Made by a program: the position numbers and the translations under genes
Assembly: GCF_000972705.2 (NCBI RefSeq)
Contig: NZ_LATL02000023.1
Span: forward strand, 1-29,161
DNA from: Limnoraphis robusta CS-951
GTDB taxonomy: Bacteria; Cyanobacteriota; Cyanobacteriia; Cyanobacteriales; Microcoleaceae
DNA: 29,161 nucleotides
Direction of reading: 5' to 3'
Shown here: piece after piece, positions 7,787-14,466 of the stretch
Numbering within the stretch: position 1 is the stretch's first letter
Layout: each line of letters begins with the position of its first letter
Notes under the pieces: model-generated
Told to the model about the DNA's origin: nothing
What the model saw: the letters and a program-made list of their open reading frames with translations, nothing else
The model's database searches: none

Positions 7787-7827
7787 GGTTTGGGAATCCC
7801 CTTCGTTTACGGAGGGGAGGATGTCAA
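7775..7827 (+). ncRNA. Candidate omega RNA (reRNA) 3' scaffold at the right end
   Basis: Two hairpins stand side by side. The first pairs CCCAAATC (7775-7782) with GGTTTGGG (7787-7794) around a GTAA loop, a GNRA-type tetraloop. The second pairs TCCCCTTC (7797-7804) with GGAGGGGA (7811-7818) around GTTTAC. The tnpB stop codon TAA lies inside the first loop, so the RNA would overlap the 3' end of the gene, as in known TnpB systems. By analogy the guide would begin after TCAA, at 7828, with AAGAGGGAGAATGGAC. The 5' extent of the RNA cannot be read. Confidence 0.55.
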
Positions 7828-7974
7828 AAGAGGGAGAATGGACAACAAGGGCGATCGCATGGACAGTTTCAACACCTGTACATCCCTCAATCATAGTGGC
7901 GAGCCACTGGGAAAAATGTAGATCCGATTTGTCAACTAAAATTAAGATGTGATTATTTTTTAATTTCGATATCA
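7828..7974. other. Flank between the tnpB element and txlA
   Basis: This 147-bp gap carries one HIP1 octamer (7851-7858) and no gene I can support. A leftward open frame crosses it with a protein-like stretch (HFSQWLATMIEGCTGVETV), but it runs into txlA and the element on either side. It may be a relic of something older or chance. The txlA promoter should be here. Confidence 0.3.
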
Positions 7975-8568
7975 ATGAACGATCAGTCCTCAATATCCTC
8001 CTCTTCCCCCACTCAGCCATCCACCTTGGCGACTCGCTTGAGAAACCTGTTAATCACTCTAGTCGCTGTTATTTTAAGTGTAGCTATCCTGGTGGGTTTA
8101 CGAACAGATGTGACTTCAACTTCTCTGCCTGAACTCGCAGAAGAGTCAACCCCACTTGAAGTTGCTTTGAATAATGGAAAGCCAAGCTTAATCGAATTTT
8201 ATGCGAACTGGTGTACGACTTGTCAAGCAATGGCACCCGAACTCAATAGGATTAAGCATGAGTATGAAAATAAACTCAATTTTGTCATGCTCAATGTTGA
8301 TAATAGTAAGTGGTTGCCCGAGGTTTTGCAATATCGAGTCGATGGCATTCCCCACTTTGTCTTTCTCAATGATCAAGCCTCAGCGATCGCCCAAAGTATT
8401 GGAGAAATTCCGCCTGCTATTATGGAAGCTAATCTGGATGCTTTAATTGCAGGTATTCCTCTCCCTTATGCCGAAGCGACTGGACAAGTTTCTGCCTTTA
8501 AACCTTCTGTTACTCCTCAGCAAAGCAATACCGATCCTCGCGCTCATGGTTCAACGATTGTCAATTAA
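7975..8568 (+). CDS. txlA: Membrane-anchored thioredoxin-like protein TxlA/HCF164 type
   Basis: A 197-residue protein with a Ser-rich N-terminus, one membrane helix at about residues 24-42, and a thioredoxin fold at about 58-165. The active site is WCTTC (Cys80 and Cys83) in FYANWCTTCQAM, and the conserved cis-Pro is in DGIPHFVFL. Homologues (Synechococcus TxlA, plant HCF164) sit in the thylakoid or plasma membrane with the thioredoxin domain in the lumen or periplasm. There they pass reducing power to cytochrome c maturation and related assembly. The C-terminal 30 residues are polar and probably disordered. It is followed by msrA and a second thioredoxin-fold gene, giving a local cluster of thiol-redox functions, each with its own spacing and probably its own promoter. 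Confidence 0.88.
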   Translation: MNDQSSISSSSPTQPSTLATRLRNLLITLVAVILSVAILVGLRTDVTSTSLPELAEESTPLEVALNNGKPSLIEFYANWCTTCQAMAPELNRIKHEYENKLNFVMLNVDNSKWLPEVLQYRVDGIPHFVFLNDQASAIAQSIGEIPPAIMEANLDALIAGIPLPYAEATGQVSAFKPSVTPQQSNTDPRAHGSTIVN

Positions 8569-8609
8569 ATAGACGGAGTTCCCGTAATAATTGGTAACTT
8601 CATAAAAAA

Positions 8610-8644
8610 AATCAGGGAATCGGTTCAAGCAAAATTCCCTGATT
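8610..8644. terminator. Perfect 11-bp hairpin downstream of txlA
   Basis: AATCAGGGAAT (8610-8620) is fully complementary to ATTCCCTGATT (8634-8644) around a 13-nt loop. A run of A lies immediately on its left (8603-8610) and no T-run on its right. The T-run would therefore follow the hairpin only on leftward transcripts. For txlA it may still act as a 3' mRNA stabiliser or weak terminator. Confidence 0.6.
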
Positions 8645-9018
8645 GATTCAACACAAAGCTTGGATTGAGTTGTGGATGCACCTGATTAAACGCCTAGTCT
8701 ACTCCTAAGAATCTGCTAACTATAAAGCAGTATCTTATCAAGTTCTGATCTTAAAAGATTTTGAATGACAAAAATAGAGAGTAGTGTAAATTCTAGTCGA
8801 ATTAGATGTAAAGCTTTAGTAAAGAGCATTGTTTAAAATAGCGGGTCAGGTTGTGTTGCTCAAAAAGGAGATGAACGGGTGATCGTGACTGTTTGAGCAA
8901 TATCGGGGAATGATAGCCGTTCAGGGAATATCAAATCAAATTTGATCTAACATTTTAGAGAGTCCCTTAATCTATATTAAGTCCGACTCATCAATTATAT
9001 CTAAAAAGGTTCAAAACG
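8645..9018 (+). promoter_or_regulatory. Long msrA leader region with a 9-bp stem and a palindrome
   Basis: No gene is supported here. TTGCTCAAA (8856-8864) pairs with TTTGAGCAA (8892-8900). The 27-nt loop holds AAGGAG (8865-8870) followed by a GTG-initiated five-codon frame (8879-8896). Downstream, ATCAAATTTGAT (8935-8946) is a perfect 12-bp palindrome and a plausible repressor site. Which parts are transcribed is unknown. AAGG at 9007-9010 is the ribosome binding site of msrA. Confidence 0.35.
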
Positions 9019-9486
9019 ATGGAAACAGCAACATTTGGAGCCGGATGCTTTTGGGGTGTAGAAGCAGCATTTCGCCGGATCAAAGGCGTGACATCTACAT
9101 CAGTTGGATATATGGGCGGACATTTTCCCAACCCTTCCTACCTTGATGTTTGCGCCCGAATAACGGGCCATGCAGAAGTCGTTCAACTCCAGTATGATCC
9201 CGATACACTTTCCTATGAGGAATTATTAGCAATTTTCTGGACGATTCACGATCCGACTTCTTACAACCGCCAAGGGCCAGATCGAGGAGAACAGTATCGT
9301 TCAGTCATCTTTTACCATAGTCCCGAACAAGAACAACTCGCCAGACGATCCAAACACAAACTGCAAATGTCGGGACGCTATGAAAAAGACATTACAACTG
9401 AAATTCAAGCGGCTTCAGACTATTATCGAGCCGAAGAGTACCATCAACAATACTATGAAAAGCAACGGAACAGCAAAAATCCTTAA
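9019..9486 (+). CDS. msrA: Peptide-methionine (S)-S-oxide reductase MsrA
   Basis: MsrA reduces methionine-S-sulfoxide in damaged proteins to methionine, with thioredoxin as electron donor. The catalytic motif GAGCFWG is at residues 7-13 (Cys10 is the nucleophile), at the very N-terminus, so the protein has no fused MsrB or targeting peptide. [35 protein letters not shown] and the C-terminal AEEYHQQYY are standard family blocks. The length, 155 residues, is at the short end of the family; the extra C-terminal resolving cysteines found in longer forms are absent, so disulfide recycling may follow a simpler route. The next gene is a thioredoxin-TPR protein 97 bp downstream. Confidence 0.95.
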   Translation: METATFGAGCFWGVEAAFRRIKGVTSTSVGYMGGHFPNPSYLDVCARITGHAEVVQLQYDPDTLSYEELLAIFWTIHDPTSYNRQGPDRGEQYRSVIFYHSPEQEQLARRSKHKLQMSGRYEKDITTEIQAASDYYRAEEYHQQYYEKQRNSKNP

Positions 9487-9583
9487 CGGAGAATCGGTTA
9501 AAAACAGATTCCGGGGGCTAATTTTCCCCAACGGGTTTAAAATTTTAGGTATCTAATCATCATTCGTCAAGAAGAGTAGTTCA

Positions 9584-10402
9584 ATGGGATATAGCATAGA
9601 AGTCAACAGTGACAACTTTGAACGTGAGGTTTTGCAAAAGTCAGATGAACAGATCATTTTAGTGGACTTTTTCGCAACCTGGTGCGGGCCATGTCAACTG
9701 ATGAAGCCCTTACTCGAAAAGCTTGTCGAAGAATATGATTTTATTTTAGCGAAAGTTGATATTGACAAAAATCCCGATCTCGCTAATACTTACAACGTTG
9801 AGGGTGTTCCCGACGTGCGAATTGTTCAGCAAGGGGAAGTTCTACCCGGATTTGTGGGTGCATTAAATGAAGTCCAACTGCGTCAACTGTTAGGACAGCT
9901 TAATTTTAAGTCGGAAGTTGATCAAGAATTTGCCAAGATTAAAACGGCAATTGTTAATCGAGATTTAGACTTAGCCCAAAATCTGTTTAAACAGTTACTC
10001 AAAAAATATCCTAATCAACCTGATTTAACCTTACAAGCTGCCCTCTTTTTCATCGAGATGAAACAAAGCGATGAAGCGACTCAGTTATTAACAACAATAT
10101 CTGAAGATCAACGAGAGTATTATCCTAAAGCTCAAGCTTTAAAACAGTTAATCGAGTTTCAAGCAGTCGTTCAACAACCCGGGACAACTGAACTCGATCA
10201 GCTTTATGCTCAAGCTTGTCGTTTCACCCTAGAAAAAAATTATCCACAGGCTCTCAAAACCTTTTTAGAAGTTGTCAAGATTGATCGCAGTTACAAAAAT
10301 GATGGCGCTCGCAAAGCCATGTTGAGTTTGTTTGAATTGCTGGGCGATGATCATTCGTTAACAAAAGAGTATCGCAAACAGCTTATGCTACAGTTATACT
10401 GA
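9584..10402 (+). CDS. cnoX: Thioredoxin-TPR co-chaperone, CnoX/YbbN-like
   Basis: A 272-residue protein of two parts. An N-terminal thioredoxin domain spans about residues 5-108, with an intact WCGPC site (Cys34 and Cys37) and cis-Pro in EGVPDVRIV. A helical, TPR-like C-terminal part with the YbbN/CnoX arrangement covers 115-272 (DLDLAQNLFKQLLKKYPNQPDLTL; NYPQALKTFLEVVKIDRSYKNDGARKAMLSLFELLG). In E. coli, CnoX protects substrates from overoxidation and delivers them to GroEL or DnaK; its SxxC site is redox-poor, whereas here the full CGPC is kept, so oxidoreductase activity is likely. Directly after msrA, it could be its reductant. This is an inference. Confidence 0.85.
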   Translation: MGYSIEVNSDNFEREVLQKSDEQIILVDFFATWCGPCQLMKPLLEKLVEEYDFILAKVDIDKNPDLANTYNVEGVPDVRIVQQGEVLPGFVGALNEVQLRQLLGQLNFKSEVDQEFAKIKTAIVNRDLDLAQNLFKQLLKKYPNQPDLTLQAALFFIEMKQSDEATQLLTTISEDQREYYPKAQALKQLIEFQAVVQQPGTTELDQLYAQACRFTLEKNYPQALKTFLEVVKIDRSYKNDGARKAMLSLFELLGDDHSLTKEYRKQLMLQLY

Positions 10403-10443
10403 AAATTTTGTGATTCTCCCTCCAGAAATCTTCACTGGATCTA

Positions 10444-10995
10444 ATGAACAAAGCGTTAGTAATTTTAAGCGAATTAAATGATCGCGATATTGATTGGATG
10501 GTTAAGCATGGAAACCGTGAAAAGGTTACGGCTCAGACGATTCTCATCCATGAAGGTCAGCCCATTTCAGCACTTTATATTGTTTTGGAGGGGACTCTCA
10601 GCGTTTCAGTCGCCGCAGTCGGAAATCAAGAAATTGGGAAAATCGGCTGCGGGGAAGTTCTCGGGGAAATGTCATTTATTGATGGACGTCTGCCCTCCGC
10701 GACGGTGAAAGCCGTTGAAGATTCGGTGGTATTAGCCATTCCCCGCCAACAATTAGCCGAAAAACTGGATCGAGATGTGTTGTTTGCTCTGCGGTTCTAT
10801 CGCGCTGTCACGAAATTTCTGTCTTCTCGACTGCGAAATACAGTTAACCGTTTTAGCGAAGACTCTAAAACATCCCCTCGAACTCCGTCCAACTCTGAGG
10901 TGAATTCTCAGTTTGATCACGCCACCGAACCTAATTTGTGTCGGTTTGATTTAATTATGAAGCGTTTGCGAGGAATTGATTCTTTTTCTCCCTAA
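10444..10995 (+). CDS. Cyclic-nucleotide-binding-domain protein without DNA-binding domain
   Basis: 183 residues. The Crp-like beta-roll covers about residues 10-130: ILIHEGQPISALYIVLEGTLSV, then the phosphate-binding cassette region GEVLGEMSFIDGRLPSATV (residues 70-88). The Gly-Glu pair is kept, but the position that holds the phosphate-binding Arg in true cAMP binders (R-S-A) is Pro84 (P-S-A), so nucleotide binding is doubtful. A long helix follows and then a polar tail. There is no helix-turn-helix, so it is not a Crp-type regulator by itself. It starts 41 bp after cnoX and could be co-transcribed with it. The partner is unknown. Confidence 0.82.
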   Translation: MNKALVILSELNDRDIDWMVKHGNREKVTAQTILIHEGQPISALYIVLEGTLSVSVAAVGNQEIGKIGCGEVLGEMSFIDGRLPSATVKAVEDSVVLAIPRQQLAEKLDRDVLFALRFYRAVTKFLSSRLRNTVNRFSEDSKTSPRTPSNSEVNSQFDHATEPNLCRFDLIMKRLRGIDSFSP

Positions 10996-11170
10996 ATTTA
11001 GCTTGGGTTACTCTTACGACGGGGAAAGGCTTTCGAGAGTTGCATCCGTATTTTCTCGGAGATTGTGTTTTCAAAAGACACAAACCACTTAGCTCAAAGT
11101 TCAGTATCACCACTGTTGAATATAAGGGGTGTTATATCTTAACTTGGAGATAGAGTTTAGGAAAAAAACG

Positions 11171-11410
11171 ATGCCCGTGATTACTCCAGTTTCAGATATT
11201 CCCTATCTTGTTCGTACCCTTCGTGAACGCTTAGGCTTATCCCAAGAAAAGTTAGCCATTACCTTGGGTGTTTCTTTCCAGACTGTGAACCGATGGGAAA
11301 GAGGACACGCCAAACCTTCTCAGCTCGCGTTAAACGCCATTGAGCAAAAACTTACCGATATGGGGGGACAAGGAGCTGATCTGCTACACCAATATTTTAA
11401 GAAAAAGTAG
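11171..11410 (+). CDS. XRE-family helix-turn-helix regulator
   Basis: 79 residues from the ATG at 11171, which has AGGA at 11158-11161 in front. An in-frame GTG at 11129 would add 14 residues but has poor support. The HTH_3 domain spans about residues 9-65: LRERLGLSQEKLAITLGVSFQTVNRWERGHAKPS is a textbook Cro/C1-type helix-turn-helix. There is no effector domain, toxin partner or peptidase neighbour, so the target is unknown. Stand-alone proteins of this type are common in cyanobacteria. Confidence 0.85.
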   Translation: MPVITPVSDIPYLVRTLRERLGLSQEKLAITLGVSFQTVNRWERGHAKPSQLALNAIEQKLTDMGGQGADLLHQYFKKK

Positions 11411-11729
11411 CCGATCAAAATTCAATCCCCAAAGTTGTACTTATTCTCCTTTATTTTTCTGAAAAACAATCTGAGTGCATCAATGTCAATCAAACCGCTC
11501 AATATTCAACGCTGCTACTTGCTCTAAAACAGCGTTCATTCCATTTTTATTGGTGAATCATTAGCGGTAAATTTAAGCCTAAAAAAGACCCTAGTTAAAC
11601 CTTTCCATTTATTGAGGGTGAAATCAGAGAAAGATAGCAATGAGTCATCGGATTAACTCTGAAATTCACCTTCATTTGAGGTTTTACTCAACTCAAAACA
11701 GATGGAACATCTCAGACCGCTTTTAGTCT
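11411..11729. other. Gene-free stretch with an imperfect 13-bp stem
   Basis: No gene is supported. The segment at 11617-11629 (GGTGAAATCAGAG) pairs with 11657-11670 (CTCTGAAATTCACC) with one bulge across a 27-nt loop. It may be a terminator of the XRE gene without T-run, or a piece of the adjacent decayed insertion sequence. Confidence 0.3.
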
Positions 11730-11752
11730 AGAATAACAACCATCTTGTTTGA

Positions 11753-11953
11753 TTGGAGGTTATTCTCTTGCATTTAAGCAAACTGGTCAACTCAATTAAA
11801 ACCGCCACCAGTCGAGTTCTTTCTAAGCAGTTTGAAACTCAATTGAAAGAGATTTATTGGGGAAAGAAGGTGGTCTGGTCTAGCAGTTATTATGTTTCGA
11901 GTTGTGGAGGCGTAACCGTTGAGAGACTGAAAGAGTACATTGAGGAGCAATAA
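11753..11953 (+). pseudogene. tnpA: IS200-family TnpA (Y1 transposase) C-terminal fragment
   Basis: The readable frame gives HLSKLVNSIKTATSRVLSKQF, then YWGKKVVWSSSYYVSSCGG and VTVERLKEYIEEQ, ending in TAA. This is the C-terminal half of a REP/IS200-type HUH single-strand transposase of normally about 130-150 residues. The helix LKEYIEEQ carries the probable catalytic Tyr. The His-x-His metal motif and everything N-terminal to it are missing. There is no good start codon (TTG at 11753 or 11768 only). It cannot be active alone. It is unrelated in position to the tnpB element 4 kb upstream. Confidence 0.8.
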
Positions 11954-11988
11954 AGACCCAATTAATTGTTTTGTTGGTCGCGATTCAT

Positions 11989-12019
11989 CCCACCGCCAAC
12001 GCGCTTCTTATGGCGTGGG
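11989..12019 (+). repeat. Right-end hairpin of the IS200 remnant
   Basis: CCCACCGCCA (11989-11998) pairs with TGGCGTGGG (12011-12019), nine pairs with a single bulged C, around a 12-nt loop. It lies 35 nt after the tnpA stop, where IS200 elements carry their subterminal right-end structure. The stem also points at the 3' end of the next gene and may serve as its terminator. Confidence 0.55.
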
Positions 12020-12063
12020 TGCAACGAGGCGACCTTTTGATAAACCTTGTTGGACTGCTGCGC

Positions 12064-12591
12064 CTACCTCGGTGCTTTGCGCCAACCTGATGCGATCGCT
12101 TCTGACTCGGTACAAAACCACCTTTCTCCCCTTGCTGGATCGATAACTGTTGACTCGTAATCTTCCATCCCGGGAAGGTGATAAAGCTTGTCGCCTGTAT
12201 TATGGGAAATGTTCCCTTTGATCAGACATTCTGGTTTTGTGATGGAGCTAATGACAGAGGGAGAGCGACTCGGACTAAATTCCATTGTAAAAAGCGCAGC
12301 AACAGCCAGAATTCCAAGACCAATAACAGTTTTGAGTAAACCTCGTTTCCTGGGTTTCTGCTGGGTTGCTAAGGGTCGAGATACAACACCCTCAATAGAA
12401 GCTTTAACAGCCTGAACCTTCCCGTTGGCTTCCGTAACTCGCTCGTACAAAATCCTATCTCCAACTTTTGGGCGACGACCTGATCCCTTCAGCGCACTAA
12501 TATGCAGGAAAACTTCTTTACCGCCATCATCCGGTTTGATGAAGCCAAAACCTCTCTCATCAAACCATGTTGTTAGTTGCCCTTTATTCAT
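12064..12591 (-). CDS. Cold-shock domain protein with membrane helix and C-terminal GERWFC-type domain
   Basis: 175 residues in three parts. Residues 1-70 are a cold-shock OB fold with the RNP1-like motif [19 protein letters not shown], a nucleic-acid-binding surface. Residues about 84-103 are a single membrane helix ([19 protein letters not shown]). Residues about 119-175 hold CLIKGNIS...[11 protein letters not shown] and [17 protein letters not shown]. That module is often found behind nucleases and in envelope proteins and has been called a sunset domain; I recall it and have not searched. The helix would put the cold-shock domain in the cytoplasm with the C-terminal module outside, or the reverse. 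The function is not established. The start ATG at 12591 fits the canonical MNKGQLTTW opening. Confidence 0.82.
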   Translation of the reverse strand: MNKGQLTTWFDERGFGFIKPDDGGKEVFLHISALKGSGRRPKVGDRILYERVTEANGKVQAVKASIEGVVSRPLATQQKPRKRGLLKTVIGLGILAVAALFTMEFSPSRSPSVISSITKPECLIKGNISHNTGDKLYHLPGMEDYESTVIDPARGERWFCTESEAIASGWRKAPR

Positions 12592-12657
12592 AGCAGCTTC
12601 CTTGATACGCCACTATATATAATCTAGCGCTATCAATTTAACGATGGGAGAGCCGTT

Positions 12658-13551
12658 TTAGGAACGATTAATTAAGTTTTTTAACTCTTTAATAAATGCG
12701 GGTTGCTTGCGGGTTGTGGGTGGATGGGTGAGAATTCCTTGACTCGGACTAAATAGAAAGGCTAAAGTAAACAATCCCGATGCCACTAATACAATAGCAG
12801 GGCCTGAAGGAAGATTATAAAAATAACTCAGATACATCCCGCTAATACTGGAAAATACCCCAACTCCTACGCCTAAAAACATCATCAGATGTAAACGACT
12901 CACGAGTAAATAAGCTGTCGCCGCCGGAGTAATTAACAGCGATAAAACTAACACCACCCCAACTGCTTTTAAACTGGCGACAATGGTTAACGCAATTAAC
13001 ACCATTAACCCAAAGTTGAGTAAGTTCACAGGTAAACCGACGGCTTCTGCACCCAAAGGATCAAAGGTATAAAAGAGAAGTTCTTTATAAATTAAAACGA
13101 TAATAAAAATAACAATAACAGCAATAATCGCTGTATCTCTAACTTCTCCTAATGTCACGCCGAGAATATTCCCAAACAAAAAATGATTGAGGTCTATTTT
13201 GTTATCTTTTTGAATCAGGGTAATTAACGTAATTCCGAGCGCAAAAAAGGCAGAAAATACAATGCCCATCGCCGCATCTTCTTTAATATTGCTGCGAGTT
13301 CTAATTAAGTTAATAAAAACGGTGCTAATTACCCCCGCAATAAACGCACCAATAAAGATATTGGCTCCAATAATATAGGCAATCGCTAACCCCGGCAACA
13401 CCGAATGACTAATTGCATCTCCCAATAAAGCCAGTCGTTGCACCATTAAGTAACAGCCAACGACAGCACAAATAACACCGACTAAAATTGCAACAATCAA
13501 AGATCGTTGCATAAAGCTATATTGTAAGGGTTCTATTAAAATATTCCACAT
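12658..13551 (-). CDS. Mn/Zn-type ABC transporter permease (MntB/TroC/ZnuB family)
   Basis: A 297-residue ABC-3 family permease with about eight to nine membrane helices. The N-terminal MQRSLIVAILVGVICAVVGCYLMVQRLALLGDAISHSVLPGLAIAY is the most conserved family block. IKEDAAMGIVFSAFFALGITL and ALTIVASLKAVGVVLVLSLLITPAATAYLL follow; the second block contains the coupling loop to the ATPase. It lies 21 bp after the ATPase gene, in one leftward operon with it. Together with the binding lipoprotein encoded divergently, it should import Mn(II) or Zn(II). The closest well-known relatives are cyanobacterial MntB and streptococcal or treponemal homologues; the exact metal is unproven, so I give no symbol. 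Confidence 0.9.
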   Translation of the reverse strand: MWNILIEPLQYSFMQRSLIVAILVGVICAVVGCYLMVQRLALLGDAISHSVLPGLAIAYIIGANIFIGAFIAGVISTVFINLIRTRSNIKEDAAMGIVFSAFFALGITLITLIQKDNKIDLNHFLFGNILGVTLGEVRDTAIIAVIVIFIIVLIYKELLFYTFDPLGAEAVGLPVNLLNFGLMVLIALTIVASLKAVGVVLVLSLLITPAATAYLLVSRLHLMMFLGVGVGVFSSISGMYLSYFYNLPSGPAIVLVASGLFTLAFLFSPSQGILTHPPTTRKQPAFIKELKNLINRS

Positions 13552-13572
13552 TTTATTTCACTCAGTTTCAGC

Positions 13573-14373
13573 TTAGGCAGCATTTTCTGAAAAGAAAATC
13601 ACCTTTCCGCCATAAGCACGACTCAAATTTTCCTCTTGGAGAACCTGTTGACGGCGACCCGCAGCAATTAGTTCTTTATTCAGCAAAATGATCTCATCAA
13701 AATTGGTAATGGATTCTCCTAAATCGTGATTAATCACTAAAACAATTTTACCGGAATTTGCTAAATCTCGAAAGATTTTAAAAATGATATTCTCGGTTTT
13801 TTGATCAATTCCCACAAAGGGTTCATCAAAACAGAAAATTTCTGCTTCTTGAGCGAGCGATCGCGCTAAAAAGACACGCTGTTGTTGACCTCCTGATAAT
13901 TGACCAATGGGACGATTTTTATACTCTGTCATTCCCACTCTTTCTAACGCTTCCGACGCCTGACGACGACTCACGGTAGAAAAGCGACGAAACCACCCCG
14001 TTTTACGAATTCTCCCCATCATAACCACATCCCAAACTGTCGCTGGATAGGTCCAGTCAATTTGCGATCGCTGGGGAACATAAGCCACTCGTTGACGCTG
14101 TTGACTCAAGGGTTGACTTCCATACAACACGGGTTCACCCATCGCCGGAATTAAGCCTAACATCGCCTTCATTAATGTACTTTTTCCCGCTCCATTGGGG
14201 CCAATAACTCCGGTTAGGCGTCCGGGTTTGATTTCCAAAGAAATGTCTTGCAACGCCTCAACGCCTCGATATTGGACGCTGAGATGGTTGATGCTAATCG
14301 CTGAAATCCCCATAGAGACGGATGTCAGTTGAGCCGAAGTCGCGCTATCGTCAAAGAATCGTAGGGTGTCCAT
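13573..14373 (-). CDS. Mn/Zn-type ABC transporter ATP-binding protein
   Basis: 266 residues with all ABC ATPase motifs: Walker A GPNGAGKST (58-66), the Q-loop in VAYVPQRSQIDWTYP, signature LSGGQQQR, Walker B IFCFDEPF and the H-loop in VINHD. SQIDWTYPATVWDVVMMGR is typical of the metal-importer subgroup (MntA/TroB/SitB). About 25 N-terminal residues before ISINHLSVQYRG are not part of the domain. An internal ATG at residue 21 (MGISAISIN) is an alternative start, and neither start has a clear Shine-Dalgarno sequence. It is first in the leftward operon with the permease, and divergent from the binding protein 93 bp away. Confidence 0.92.
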   Translation of the reverse strand: MDTLRFFDDSATSAQLTSVSMGISAISINHLSVQYRGVEALQDISLEIKPGRLTGVIGPNGAGKSTLMKAMLGLIPAMGEPVLYGSQPLSQQRQRVAYVPQRSQIDWTYPATVWDVVMMGRIRKTGWFRRFSTVSRRQASEALERVGMTEYKNRPIGQLSGGQQQRVFLARSLAQEAEIFCFDEPFVGIDQKTENIIFKIFRDLANSGKIVLVINHDLGESITNFDEIILLNKELIAAGRRQQVLQEENLSRAYGGKVIFFSENAA

Positions 14374-14415
14374 CGCTTGATTATTCGTCGCTACAAGTTC
14401 TAGGATAACGCAAAA

Positions 14416-14455
14416 ATGAAAGAATTATGAAATAATCAATGAAAAGAATATGAAA
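14416..14455. promoter_or_regulatory. Four phased ATGAAA direct repeats in the transporter promoter
   Basis: ATGAAA occurs at 14416-14421, 14427-14432, 14439-14444 and 14450-14455, with start-to-start spacings of 11, 12 and 11 bp. All copies are in one orientation and so fall on nearly one face of the helix. They fill the 93-bp gap between the divergent ATPase and binding-protein genes. Direct repeats with an 11-bp period are the usual binding pattern of OmpR/PhoB-type regulators. In Synechocystis the Mn transporter genes are repressed by ManR of that family; linking these repeats to ManR is an inference. Confidence 0.5.
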
Positions 14456-14466
14456 ATCCTTCGGAA

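Larger units (their letters stand above)
6571..7827 (+). mobile_element. IS605-type tnpB-only insertion element
   Basis: The element holds one (degraded) tnpB and no tnpA. Its left boundary is inferred from a subterminal imperfect palindrome at 6571-6601. Its right boundary is inferred from two adjacent hairpins (7775-7794 and 7797-7818) followed by ATGTCAA at 7821-7827; a right cleavage tetranucleotide TCAA is known from ISDra2. IS200/IS605 elements make no target duplication and have no terminal inverted repeats, and none are seen. The element sits between rpaA and txlA and disrupts no gene I can recognise. The exact ends need comparison with an empty site. Confidence 0.7.
11730..12019 (+). 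mobile_element. Decayed IS200-type element
   Basis: Three relics lie in order. AGAATAAC (11730-11737) is complementary to GTTATTCT (11759-11766), a possible left-end hairpin. Then comes the C-terminal third of a Y1 transposase. Last is a right-end hairpin at 11989-12019. The central part of the transposase is missing, consistent with internal deletion. The outer limits are approximate. Confidence 0.55.

Noticed and set aside
7706..8020. Leftward frame crossing the tnpB right end and the txlA start
   Set aside because: It overlaps two better-supported genes and no family is recognised. The short protein-like stretch between them is noted only as a possible relic.
11129..11170. N-terminal extension of the XRE regulator from a GTG at 11129
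   Set aside because: The ATG at 11171 has a better ribosome site and begins the conserved domain at the usual distance.
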